Below, piece by piece: positions 47,129 through 61,296 of a stretch of DNA of 64,000 bases. The stretch comes from Mesodorylaimus sp. YZB2_4 (Eukaryota; Nematoda; Enoplea; Dorylaimida; Dorylaimidae). The notes beneath the pieces were generated by a model. That model was not told the DNA's origin. It was given only the letters and a program-made list of their open reading frames with translations, and searched no databases. Every line of letters starts with the position of its first letter. Positions within the stretch are counted from its first letter, which is position 1. The DNA lies in NCBI GenBank assembly GCA_030248295.1, contig JASANH010000770.1, positions 806,001 through 870,000 of the forward strand, in the 5' to 3' direction. The position numbers were made by a program, and so were the translations under genes.

Positions 47129-47143
47129 TTTCAAGAAACCTCT
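47129..47143 (+). promoter_or_regulatory. candidate heat-shock element
   Basis: TTTCAAGAAACCTC contains a perfect nTTCnnGAAn unit followed by a degenerate third unit (CTC). It lies about 300 nt upstream of the HSP60 start codon, where an HSF-binding site would be expected. Confidence 0.35.
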
Positions 47144-47437
47144 TTTCTTGCTTACTACCGGCCATTCATATTATTCTCGACAACTCCTACTATTCCCGCC
47201 TTCTTTACATTCAAATGTAGCACACCGCTGGCAAGAAGGTAGCCTACTTGCTTACTGCACACTCCTTATACCAAAATGACCTTGATCGCATGTGCGCAAA
47301 ACGACTTTTCCAGATTTTTCTACGGCGTCGATTTTCTTTCATCATCTCATTCCCGATTTGTCCTCGCTGTCGGTTGTGTTATCGTTTTTTCTTCTAGCTT
47401 CCTCATTTTATGCACATTTCCTACTAATCGACACAGA

Positions 47438-51252
<3,815 letters not shown>

Positions 51253-51945
51253 TAGGTGAATGATGTTATTGGATGCCTGCAAATGATTATCTGGTCGATT
51301 TGTTTCTGTTGATGTTATGTCGATCAAAGCAGGCTTGTTAAGCGTAGCGCTAATGGATGGCGTTTTTAGATAGTATATTGAAGGTAGAGTGAGTAAAATC
51401 AAGATCGGTCAGGAACTCTAGCGCAGTGAGTGAATTCCTGCAGCTGCAAGATTTGCGATGTTCGTCGCCAACTGACTGGAACAGAGAAAGTTGCGATCTT
51501 CTTTGTCACGAAAGAAATACATTGCGCGCCCGAAAACAGAGCAGGCGCAAAACAGAGCAGTGGGTTGGACCGATCCAGACCCTGGTTCAGGTCAGTTCGG
51601 CTCGGTGGCCTCACGGCCGGGTTGGTCGATGCCGATGCACATTTCCATTGCATACTGACGGTGGAAGCCTTTGAGTGCGAACTGAATCCACGTCTGCCTG
51701 TTCAGTGGCTCAACCATCTCTGCCGGGTGGTGCCATATAAGCTGCAGCCATGGGTAGAGGACAGATTGCCAGGCGAGACTACGATCTCGCTTCCTGCACC
51801 GGGCGTTGACACTGATACACTGCTGGTTTGCATATCAGCCAGCTCCGCCACACACAGCATGAGGGACTTTTACTTACTGTATGAGAAAACTTGTTGATAG
51901 CTGATAAAGAAACCACTCAAGTCATTTCGACTGAGTCATGTATTT

Positions 51946-52214
51946 TCACGCCACTATATCGTCATTGATTTCACCTGGGTCAGGGCAGCAAGAGGGGCGG
52001 CCACCACTTCGGCAACAGATCTCAATGTCGCTGCAACGGTATATATTCATCCAAGTTTGCGGCCGGTGTGGGTCCTTGGTGCACATCGTTGCACAGTCGA
52101 CATCTGAAATAGCAAAGGCGTCTACATGGTAAAAAATAGAATGTGGTAGGTCTGCTTACGTTCAACCCACATCATAGCAACAGCACATAAAAATATCAAA
52201 ACTAAAGTCTTCAT
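51946..52214 (-). CDS. cysteine-rich secreted peptide A
   Basis: Exon 1 (52160-52214) encodes a signal peptide (MKTLVLIFLCAVAMMWVE) and ends one base into a codon. A 56-nt GT..AG intron follows. Exon 2 (51946-52103) encodes the mature part and a TGA stop, 70 residues in all. The mature chain has seven cysteines as C-x3-C-x15-C-x5-CC-x7-CC, with the core TWMNIYRC and RPSCCPD and an acidic end (GEINDDI). The framework, intron position and phase are identical to the plus-strand gene at 53771-54033, which is strong evidence that both are real. I cannot assign a known family. Extracellular disulphide-stabilised effector, inhibitor or antimicrobial roles are all possible. A TTTATAAA box lies about 105 nt upstream. 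The odd cysteine count suggests a dimer or a free thiol. Confidence 0.85.
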
Positions 52215-52315
52215 CGCGAATGAGGTCAGGTCGGCAGAAGTTCCTGCTTCTGGCGTAGCAGAGTAGGCTTTGAAGAATCGGATGAAATTCGGTAGAGATC
52301 TACCGCTGTCTTTGG

Positions 52316-52323
52316 TTTATAAA
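52316..52323 (-). promoter_or_regulatory. TATA box of peptide A
   Basis: TTTATAAA, about 105 nt upstream of the peptide A start codon in otherwise mixed sequence. Confidence 0.45.
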
Positions 52324-52588
52324 GAGAAGAAGGAAATGAGTCAATGCGCTCCACAGAATACTTGATTAAAGAGGTCATTTTAAAGAAAATGAGACGACTA
52401 GGAAGTCCAATGCACCAGCAGCAGCAGGGGAGAGAAGACCCTGAAATATGATCGGTTGGTGGTTTGGATCTTTTCTAATTGCTTTGAGCTAAAGAAGGAA
52501 ACTAGAGACGTCTTTTTTTAATTGGATAGACATGAGCTGTATGCGAAAAAAGGGACTACGCCCTCTTGGGAATACTTATGAGTGACTA

Positions 52589-52849
52589 ATGAGTTCTACA
52601 GTATGCAATGGCTTTTCACAAGAGCGAGCTTTTCTGGAGCGAGTGGACTTGGCTGCTGGTACCTGCATAGGGAACGAGAAGTGTACGTCCCTATGTTTCA
52701 GTTTAGTCGCATGGTGTCAGGATCCACAATGTGCCGTCTGTCATCAGCATACTTGCTCAAACGCACGAGAGATTCCCAAAATCCAAAAGATGCACTCATT
52801 GTCAAACTACAAGCTCGAGATAAGTCACAGTGGTCCATACTGTACATAA
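52589..52849 (+). CDS. possible Cys-rich exon between the paired peptides
   Basis: An open frame of up to 86 codons has ten cysteines, mostly in one block (GTCIGNEKCTSLCFSLVAWC followed by QDPQCAVCHQHTC). An acceptor-like CTACAG precedes TATGC at about 52600, so it may be an internal exon. Its cysteine spacing differs from peptides A and B and no signal-peptide exon was found. It could be chance or a decayed relative. Confidence 0.25.
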   Translation: MSSTVCNGFSQERAFLERVDLAAGTCIGNEKCTSLCFSLVAWCQDPQCAVCHQHTCSNAREIPKIQKMHSLSNYKLEISHSGPYCT

Positions 52850-52859
52850 GTTAGCTATG

Positions 52860-53770
52860 CAGCTTCGCCATCGTAATCAGGCACTACTGTGATGAAGCTG
52901 TGATGGAGTGTCAGCGTGAGTGAGCGTGTATTTGAGTAATAGTGCAATGCTGCATATTTCTGGTCGGGTGTGAGCGTGCTATGCTAGGGAGACCGAATGG
53001 CTGACTGTCACCGAGAGGTGTGTTGCGGTATTATTCGTCGTGTGGTGAATAGTCGAGTATTGTACGTTAGTTGAGTTTGGTCCCGTTGTGAGTCCTCTTA
53101 CTGCAACCATAACCCCTGAGAGCCCCAGCCCGTACGTACAGTAGACGAGCGGTTGGACGAGCAACAACGTGGTTGTTGTAACGTTTGACAGATTCTGTCG
53201 GCTCAGCAATCGGTCTGTAGCTTCATTCCGAGTAGCCTGAGCGATAGCCAGCGATGTTTGGAGAGGGTCTACTTTGCGTTGTCATTTCACGACACTCAGG
53301 CGGATATAACAGGCGTCCTAGGTTTACACAGCTGAAAACTGTGTTTTCGTGCTAATATAGTTTCTAAATTTGAATGAAGGCTCAGAACTGGACTAAAACT
53401 ATGATTTCGAAGAAACACACATCGTCCACAGGCATATAAAACAGAAACAAGTCGTGTTTAAAATTTTAAAAGACTACTTTAGCTCAAAAAAATTTCATGT
53501 TCGTAAAAACCTTTACTGATCCCCGCTGACAATTCCGCAAATTATGGCGGCTGCATAGGCTCCTGATAGCCGTGCAATGTGCTCTTCAGGACGAGGCCTA
53601 ATCAGTAGCTCATTTTCTTTTCTCTTCGTTTAACCCAGGAGGGCGGTAAAAACCAGTTTGGTGATGTTTCCCTGCATCTGCCACGCCAGTCCTTAGTTTT
53701 GAGGAAGCTCCCTGTTCCAGTTGTATCACGCACCCGACAATCGAACTGCTCCATTTCAGTCAAATCTGTC
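52860..53770. other. intergenic between the paired peptide genes
   Basis: Right part of the shared region between the two head-to-head cysteine-rich genes. I see no gene. The promoter of peptide B should lie near its right end, although no TATA box is obvious. Confidence 0.35.
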
Positions 53771-54033
53771 ATGACGAAGAGTTTAGCTTTGGTTTTACTT
53801 TGCATTTCGATGTGCATTCAAGGTAAGCTGCCTCAGTTCGAACTTGTAACTTACTTTGTTGATTACTTGCAGGTACCAACTGTGCAACACTTTGCGCAAG
53901 GGGTCCATATCGACAACCAGCATGGATGAATGTGTATCGATGTGACGATACTGAGGTGTGCTGCCGCGTTGGTAGTCGGCCATCTTGTTGTCCTGATACA
54001 AGCGGTGAAATCGATGACATTTTCCTCGAATGA
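53771..54033 (+). CDS. cysteine-rich secreted peptide B
   Basis: Exon 1 (53771-53822) encodes a signal peptide (MTKSLALVLLCISMCIQ) and ends in phase 1. A 50-nt GT..AG intron follows. Exon 2 (53873-54033) encodes the mature part and a TGA stop, 70 residues in all. The cysteine pattern C-x3-C-x15-C-x5-CC-x7-CC is the same as in peptide A, as are AWMNVYRC, RPSCCPD and the acidic GEIDDI ending. Many of the non-cysteine positions differ between the two, so selection appears to hold the framework while the surface changes. Function is unknown. It is transcribed away from peptide A. Confidence 0.85.
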
Positions 54034-54790
54034 CAATGATACAGTGTTTTTAGCCTGGGCACCTTGTCCTCTTTGCTGTGCACTTTGAGCCTTCTTAATG
54101 GGGCTGGTGATGCGTTGGTTTCTGTGATGGGCAGATTACATGGCATAAGACTTTGCTTTGCTAGCAACTTTGTTAAAGTTTTGTGTGTCTGAATATGTAC
54201 CTAAAATATTCAGTACGGGATTTGAAAATGGGTCTGAGGCGGGGAAATTACTCGAGGAAAATTAAAAATGTTCAACGCTTAGGTATGGAAGTTCTCCTTG
54301 AATGACTTATGAGTTGTTTGTAAAAATCCCATCGTCCACGGGATTAAGTGCATCTTTGCCCTTTTATCCACCTCAAACATGATAGATTTTCTTTCAATCG
54401 AAACTATACACAGCACTGAACGCATGTTTGCTCATGTGTTTGATTAGGCGCAGATTCGTGCCATCGACAAGAGTTGGAAATTGGGATACACTGGAAAAAA
54501 TTGGCATTATCAGCGGATAAGGCGCACGAAGAACATCAGCCCCAACCAATATTAAGTTTTCCAAAAGAAACATTTCCTTGCACAGCGTGCACATAAAACA
54601 AGAGGTGATCCGTATTTATCCAACATTGCAAGAATATAGGGATTCTTTGCTGCCTCCAACCTCTGCAGCTTGCTGGGTACGTTTAATAGTGACTTTTGAA
54701 TAACGGGTTTTGAGGACCAGAAATGCTTGCACTTGCCTTGCGGCATCAAACTTCTGCTACTTTTTTATTTTTTGACCCATCCTGGTCGCT
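54034..54790. other. intergenic
   Basis: No gene seen. Open frames on the minus strand here have no recognisable domain. Confidence 0.35.
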
Positions 54791-55171
54791 GCAGGGGCGG
54801 GTCGATTTTCAGCCCTCCTTCCGCGGGATAGGGTGCTTGCTCGTTGACCCTATCTTGTCATCGACTAGGTCGATCCGGGATGCATGCCTGGCAAGAACGC
54901 CTGTTAGTCGCTGCTCAGCGATGTCGGAGATCACCCAGTGGAGATCGTCCCCAGCCCGCGCCCTTTGAGGGGGCCAGATTCGACACCCCCTGCCTCGTAA
55001 GGCCTTTCCTCGTTTATCGAGCCTGGAGGGAAGAAGGGTGTCACCCACCGCAAGGCGCAGAGAGAACTTAACTCTTCTCAGACGGCCATGAGTTGAACTC
55101 AGGACGACGGCCTTCCAACTTTGCCAAGCAAACTGTGACGCACGCCTTCGACCTATGCACCAACAGGCGGC
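54791..55171 (-). repeat. tRNA-derived SINE-like repeat, copy 2
   Basis: Read on the minus strand it aligns with 29687-30055, including the tRNA-like head (GGTCGAAGGCGTGCGTCACA, TGAGTTCAACTCATGG) and the downstream CATCCCGGATCGAC. The body is GC-rich with CCCTATCCCGCGG near its end. Confidence 0.65.
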
Positions 55172-55963
55172 CGCGAGTACATTATTTACTCTCTTACCTT
55201 TCAGGCTCACCAGCATATACCACTTTCTGGTCTTTTCTATCGAAACCTTAGGCAGCCGCAGACGCATGCCTCATTCTCTCGCTTTCTCCCACTGAATCCA
55301 CTACTAAGTAATAGTTCTTTCCAGAGACAACGTGCTGCAATGAAGCCTAATTATTACTCTTTCGCAGATGAACATATGACCTTCGCTTTATAGCCCCAGG
55401 CCAGACCCTCTTGAAGTCCCATGGCCACTGGGGCAAAAAGTGACGGTTAACGTTATGCACTGCACTGTGGGTAAATCGCTTTGCTCTTTTGACTTCATCG
55501 ATACTCTCCTTGTCTGATGAGCGTCGGAGAAAAGTGATTTTACTTTTTTCTGAACTGGCCGTCAGTCGCATCGCATATTCTGCCCGCACACTATAATTCC
55601 ACGTTGAGTATCAATCCTTGCGTTGAAACTCGATTTTATTTCTGATTAATCGCATGAACCCTGCTTTGGCGCAGTTTTACGCATGCACTCGGCCAGAACG
55701 TTTTGATAAACAAATAGTACTCCACCCTGTAACACTCTCGCAATGCATTGCCCCGCTCTGTCTGGATAATAAAGATTTATTACCACGCAGTCCGCCGGGG
55801 CAGGCGGTACCTCTGTTCTCATTATGCACCGCATAATCACAACGATCCCTCTTTTAGAGTACTATCATCACAGACCCGCCTAATCTGCGGGAACGTATGG
55901 TAAAAAACTTGGCACATATACAAAGAACTTACAGAATACTACAGTACGAATGCCTCGGAAATA

Positions 55964-57397
55964 TTAAAATTTTCTTACTTCTCTTGCTCCTGTATCTTTT
56001 TTCCTGCCCAACAGCTCCGCTATCTGAGTCACGGACCTGCGTTTAGTCTCTGGAAATTTGAAAATAAAGATAACCAAGAAGAGGGATAAGGGTATGATAA
56101 AAAGTAAAAATGCAAAAGGTCCAATGACGCCTTGTAGAGGATAGAATGCTAATCCGACAGCAATACCAGCAGTCTTCTGTATGAGCATCACGATCAGTTG
56201 CACTTTGGCTCGTGCATTCTGCGGGACCAACTCCGATGTAATAATCCACTGCAAAATGGATGGTCCGAAACCAAATGAGAAAGTTAAGGCCACGCATGCT
56301 GCAATGCTCGCGTAGCCGGCCCATGCGATTCGAAAATGATTTTCATAAATGAGAGAAAATACCATGAGGGCTGTATTCATTAAAATTAAGCAAGTAGTCG
56401 TTGCGATAAGTAAGCAACGACGCCCCAATTTTTCCACCATCATGCCGCCGAAAATGGCAGAAATTAGCGTTTGAGCAAACACCCCAACCGATGCATACTG
56501 CGCTTTCGATCTGGATAAACCAGCATCCATGAGGATACTCGTAGAAAAATAATCGATCACGATGATGCCAGAAAAAGTTGCAGTCAAAATGACCAAAGTG
56601 CTCAACAACATGGCGCGTCGTAAATGAATTTTTTGCCATATTTCTCTCCAGCTAACCACTTTATCATGATGATCAAGTTCCATTTCAATTTCCCGCTTAT
56701 CTGCTTCGATATTCTTATGATCAAAAAATTTTAAAGAACGCTCGCACGATTGAATTTTGGCGCGAGATAATAAGAAACGAGGAGACTCGTGAAGGAAGGG
56801 TAGGGCAATCATCAAAATCAAAACTGGCACACTCTCCGCGGCGAACATCCAATGCCATAAATGGTCGGTGCCTAATACGGCCGGTAAGGAGAGAACACCC
56901 CCAACTATGAATCCCAATTCCACAAATACTCCAGTCATGCTACAGAAGAATCCTCGCCATTTTATGGGACTTATTTCATTTAGGTACATGCATTCTAAAG
57001 GCAAGGCAAGACCACAACCGATGCCGGTTATAAAGCGACCAGTAAAAAATATTTCGTAACTTGAAGACATTTCGGAAGTAATTTGAAAGAGAAGGCCGAA
57101 CAAAATAAAACCGCATGAAACGAAGAATGCTTTCCGCCGACCAAATGTCTCGCTTAATTTCACTACTGGCAAAGTCCCAAAAATAGTACCAGCTATTTGC
57201 ACGTTCAGGACGAATGACCACAACACTCGATATTGATTCTCGGAGAGAAAAGAACCAAAATGTTTGAAATGAGTGTTATTTATGAATTGTCGGAATACAT
57301 TTTCGCTGGGATTCAGAATGGTTAGCTGAATACCGAAATGGAGACTACCACCAGAACAGATCAGGATCGAAGTTATAAATACACGCGACGAGAACAT
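55964..57397 (-). CDS. MFS sugar transporter (GLUT/SLC2-like)
   Basis: A single open exon of 477 residues from ATG, with about twelve hydrophobic segments. MFS sugar-porter signatures: GRRKAFFVS after TM2, GRFITGIGCGLALPLECMYL near TM4, NEISPIKWRG, HESPRFLLSRAK (PESPR-type) at the start of the central loop, EKLGRRCLLIATT after TM8, GPSILQWIITSELVPQNARA near TM10, and FPETKRRS at the C-terminus. The order and length fit the SLC2 family, which moves hexoses by facilitated diffusion across the plasma membrane. The substrate cannot be fixed. The QLS motif typical of class I is absent. The gene is uninterrupted while its larger neighbours are split. GAA|GTAAGA just before the stop is a usable splice donor, so a further C-terminal exon may exist. 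Confidence 0.93.
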   Translation of the reverse strand: MFSSRVFITSILICSGGSLHFGIQLTILNPSENVFRQFINNTHFKHFGSFLSENQYRVLWSFVLNVQIAGTIFGTLPVVKLSETFGRRKAFFVSCGFILFGLLFQITSEMSSSYEIFFTGRFITGIGCGLALPLECMYLNEISPIKWRGFFCSMTGVFVELGFIVGGVLSLPAVLGTDHLWHWMFAAESVPVLILMIALPFLHESPRFLLSRAKIQSCERSLKFFDHKNIEADKREIEMELDHHDKVVSWREIWQKIHLRRAMLLSTLVILTATFSGIIVIDYFSTSILMDAGLSRSKAQYASVGVFAQTLISAIFGGMMVEKLGRRCLLIATTTCLILMNTALMVFSLIYENHFRIAWAGYASIAACVALTFSFGFGPSILQWIITSELVPQNARAKVQLIVMLIQKTAGIAVGLAFYPLQGVIGPFAFLLFIIPLSLFLVIFIFKFPETKRRSVTQIAELLGRKKDTGAREVRKF

Positions 57398-57884
57398 GTT
57401 ACTGTTGCTTCACTTGCTTGCCTAAAATACGTACTTAAAGGTACAGTATGGCCAATTACCGCGGCTCAATTATACCGCTTTGGAGTAAAATCATTTTGTG
57501 AAACAGTCATGCGTCCTGCTATAAGATTCGAGTATTTTAAGCGCCCATCTGATTTTGTTCTTATCAGTTTATCTTTTTCAGCGGGTAAACGGGTAGATAG
57601 GTTGTTTATGCTGGAAGAAACATATCAGACCTGGTTGGAATCCCACAAGCTCCTCACTTATTTCCCCTGGGTTACAAGATGATGCATCCGAACTAGGCCT
57701 GGGTATTATATCTAGTACTCAAATACCTAAAAAGGCAGGACCGCCGTGGCTTAGCTAATCAAGACTCCGATTGGCCGCCAGCAACTCTGACCGGAAGACT
57801 TTAGTCCGATCAGGCTGGGCTGGAACAGCAGTTATGTCCGACGCTGGTCTTGCACACGCGGGGCCACTTTCAGAGGTCCTGTCT

Positions 57885-58264
57885 TAAGTCCCGGCGGCCG
57901 CGGTGCAGCGGTTCGCCCGCATTGCTTGGTAGCAAGTGGTTGGCCTCATCCCATGTTCACTCCTCCATGACCATAAATCCTCGCTGACCCTGCACACCAC
58001 GCCGTGGTGACTCACCCAGTACCATCGAGTGCTCCGGATGGAGAGACTGAAGCCAACGAGACCGTCTCGGTCGCCGAACACCCACAGCCCACCCGCCTTT
58101 CTCCGAGGAAGTTGGTGACCAGTCCAGGATGCCTTGTGCAGAGGTGCTCCTGGTGGAGAAACACAGAGGGACGCTACTGCGAGTGCTGGTCACCTCTCGG
58201 CCTTGCTTAGAAGGTCAATGCCGACCGGCTACAGGCAAAACGGACTCCGTCTCAAAAAATAAAA
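57885..58264 (+). repeat. GC-rich SINE-like element with A-rich tail
   Basis: The start (GGCGGCCGCGGTGCAGCGGT then TTGGTAGCAAGTGGTTGG) looks like a degenerate tRNA head. The body is markedly GC-rich compared with neighbours. It ends in AAAAAATAAAATAA, as expected for an L1-type mobilised SINE. A related tRNA-like fragment (GCCGTGGCTTAGCTAATCAA) sits at 57743. No second full copy is seen in this window. Confidence 0.4.
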
Positions 58265-59362
58265 TAAGTTACTTGTCTCAAGTCCTTATCAGTCCTATAT
58301 TACACATTAGTGATATTTCCAAGACGACTGCGAAAATGGCACTGCTTCAGGTGACCCAGCAGGTACCGACCATCAAATGACAGACGAATCAGAGCACTAT
58401 GGAAACAGAAATCTGGTCCGCGAACTGTCGGGAATGGCCCTCCCTTGGAAGCTGGTGCTGGCGCAGGATGCCCTCGGCGGGAATGTTCCAAGTGGAAGCC
58501 GCCTAATAGCTTCCCAGTCCTGTTTATCACATCACCATTGTCTATAGGAGAACCGGCTTAGTAGATTGAGGGGACGCTAGGGCGCAGGAAAATGCCTACT
58601 TACCCGCAGTTTCATGCAGATCTTAACTGCAAAAGCAGGGTTGGAAGAAGACGAGCATAAGTGCACATTGGGCACAAAATTGATGGCGAATTGAGACAAG
58701 CTTGCTGAGCTGAGTGCGATGCAGAGTCCACGGGGCATCGTTATTCAAACTTCTAAAACCAAGTTTTCTTCTCCGTTGCCTTTATCAAGGCGAGAGTCTC
58801 AATTTTAGCAAATGTCCTCGACAACCAGATGATTTAAATTTGTACCTGCTCGCTCCATGACACAGTGCCCCGAGGCAGTGCGGCCTCGATAGTGCCTACG
58901 CCGAACGAGTTTTCAAACAGCCCCTTATTGAAGAGACTGTCAGCGTCAGGATGCAATGCATTTTGTGCCAGTTCTACACTGCCGTCCCAACGGGTCAGGC
59001 ATGCCTATTGCACCTGTTAAGGCTTGTCATGGCACGACTTAAAGTTGGCATACGGATATGGAACAGGATGGATCGAAGAGTGGAAATCATCCATCACAGT
59101 CACGCCATGGACACATAACTTGGACTTCTATCAGACATTCCCCAGAAAACCATGGATGTATACTATGCAGATTTTGGTCCTATGTTCCTGGCTTGTAAAT
59201 ATCACATGCACGTGCAATGGCTGGCTACAAAGTAAATTGCTTCAGAAATTCGCTTCACATTATCTGCTCTGGCATCAAAGCAAGTACATATTTAGTTCCC
59301 ATGAACATTAAAAACTTCGAACATATTTTTACAAAGTTTTGACAACATACACACATCGCATT
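58265..59362. other. intergenic
   Basis: No gene seen. It separates the SINE-like element from the 3' end of the receptor gene. Confidence 0.35.
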
Positions 59363-59368
59363 TTTATT
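59363..59368 (-). terminator. polyadenylation signal of the receptor gene
   Basis: AATAAA on the minus strand about 44 nt after the receptor stop codon. Confidence 0.55.
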
Positions 59369-59411
59369 CCTCAATGCTAATATAAGATAGGACACTTGTG
59401 AATAAGTCCAG

Positions 59412-61296
59412 TTACAAAAAGTGCTCTTCAGTCTCATTCCTACTCGGCCTTTTAAATAACGCACAAAATCGTTTCCTGAGTCGCGTATTTATACCAAGAT
59501 ATACAAATGGATTCATGGAGTGATGTACTAACCACATGAAATGGATGCCCACAGCAACTGTTCTACTGACATCGCCAATTATATAAATTGTAAAAAATAT
59601 TATATGACCAAATGAAAAGAAACAACCAAGTATAAACGACTGCAACAATAATTTGATCTCTCTCTTTTTCAGAGCACTCGTGGCTACCATATTCATTTGC
59701 TGTCTAGTGCTGCGAACGAAATAGAGCGCCATAATATTAAATCCCATTTCGATCAATGTGCAAATGGAATTGAGAACAACGTTTAATATTGCAAATACCC
59801 TGCCGAGCGTCAAATCGTAATCGAAATCCCAAGTATAAAGCAAAGGCTTGAAAGCAAATGCTGGACCGGGTGGGTTCAAGACATTGCAATAAAACGATGG
59901 AATACCCATGAGCAACCAGGATGCGATTTGGAAAAACCATATGAGCCATTTGCTAAAATGAAGAGTGACATTCGTGCGTTGTCATACTTGGTGCCTTTAC
60001 ATCTGAGAATGTAATTGGGCTACGAATTCCCTGTAGTTCCCTGTCCCTGTTGAGTTCCCTGTATCACGAATTTTGCTGCTTACTGTATATTTTACAAACA
60101 TACAGTATATACTGTACGGGTATGCGCATAGAGCATTCGCTTTTGTATGTATATAATACATGAAGTATGCAGAAATATGGAAATATATACATATGTATGC
60201 AACCGAATTGTATGAAAGAATTAAAATATAATTTTGGGCATTAGCTGATGTATAAAACTACATATGTGCATACTGCATACAGTATATGTATAGAATTCAG
60301 TATATCATATATTGTATAAATTGTATATCAAAATACTCGTATAAGAAAACCAAGTAGCTGTTTTATTCATCTTCAATATATGATATAAATATATCTCCAG
60401 GGGAGGGGGGTAAATCTCATGTGACGTCAAAGAATATGTTTCGAGCACCTACTGATTTTTAAAATAACTTTGCCCTCTCTTCCAGTCAGCCACTCAGCCA
60501 ATCAGTAGCTATCACAAAGAAAGCTTTCTATTGTTTGGATCGACATACCAGTGTAGAGGCCTAACAGGAGGTGCATTTGCACTGAAAAATATACACCGAA
60601 CCTGTTTGAAATCATAAAAACCCTCACTTATCTCATGCGTCGGTCTCTTTTGCAATCCTATAGCCTCCCAGTGAGGATTTTCAAAAAAAGCCATACACGT
60701 TGGTGCAGTACAGTATATATTTGGATACAGCAGATATGCTCGAACATTTACTTTTTGTCCGCATTTAAACCTATTATGTTAAAAACATGCGCCGTAACCA
60801 GCGTGTGGCAATACTGGCCCTACACACACATGCCCTTTGCAAGTCAAAATTTACTTCGCATAACATGAATTATTGATATTCAAGTTATTTGAGTATCTTA
60901 CCTGAAGTAGCGACCTTCCAAGTACGGCCTTGTAATAGCGACCCAGCGACTGAAGGCGATCAGTGCGAACAGATTGCAAGTGGCATACCACGTACCGTGG
61001 CACACAAAAGAGGCAATGCGTGCAGCCATTTCACTGCGCCATCGGGTTAACACCAGAACCCCGCTGTAGGTTCCCAGAACGCAGAGTTCAACGCAGTCGG
61101 AAATACTTAAGCTAATCATAAACGTGTAAGTTGCATTTTTCATTTCTTTGTCCGTATAAATCAGGTATGAGCAAACAAACTGCAAAAGAACCATTGGAAT
61201 TGTCCAAACCAAATATATTGCGCCTAGAATGAAATCAATTTCGGATAATACTGCAGATTCGGGTGTTGTATTGAATAGCATACTACTGTTAGCCAT
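59412..61296 (-). CDS. serpentine 7TM receptor (nematode chemoreceptor-like)
   Basis: Two exons, 60902-61296 and 59412-59952, joined in phase 2, give 311 residues. The start is MANSSMLFNTT, with N-glycosylation sites in a short outer N-terminus. Seven hydrophobic segments are visible: TM1 ILGAIYLVWTIPMVLLQFV, TM2 with SLSISDCVELCVLG, TM3 with the conserved cysteine and SRWVAITRP in place of DRY, TM4 KWLIWFFQIASWLLMGIP, TM5 around VFAILNVVLNSICTLIEMGF, TM6 after KKREIKLLLQSF, and TM7 SMNPFVYLGINTRLRK (NPxxY-like). The layout is that of nematode Srx/Srt-type receptors, usually in chemosensory neurons. The ligand is unknown. The frame is open upstream to 61404, but the glycosylated start at 61296 is preferred. 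Confidence 0.88.
60090..60400. repeat. TATA/CAGTATAT-rich low-complexity tract in intron
   Basis: Very AT-rich DNA with many copies of TACAGTATA, CATACAGTAT and TATGTATA-like words inside the receptor intron. No fixed period. Confidence 0.5.

Noticed and set aside
46917..47437. HSP10 gene head-to-head with HSP60, as in vertebrates
   Set aside because: I looked for the HSP10 motifs on the minus strand and found none.
51430..51897. 155-codon open frame after HSP60
   Set aside because: It crosses a CCTGGTTC-type repeat patch, lacks a recognisable domain and has no splice partners.
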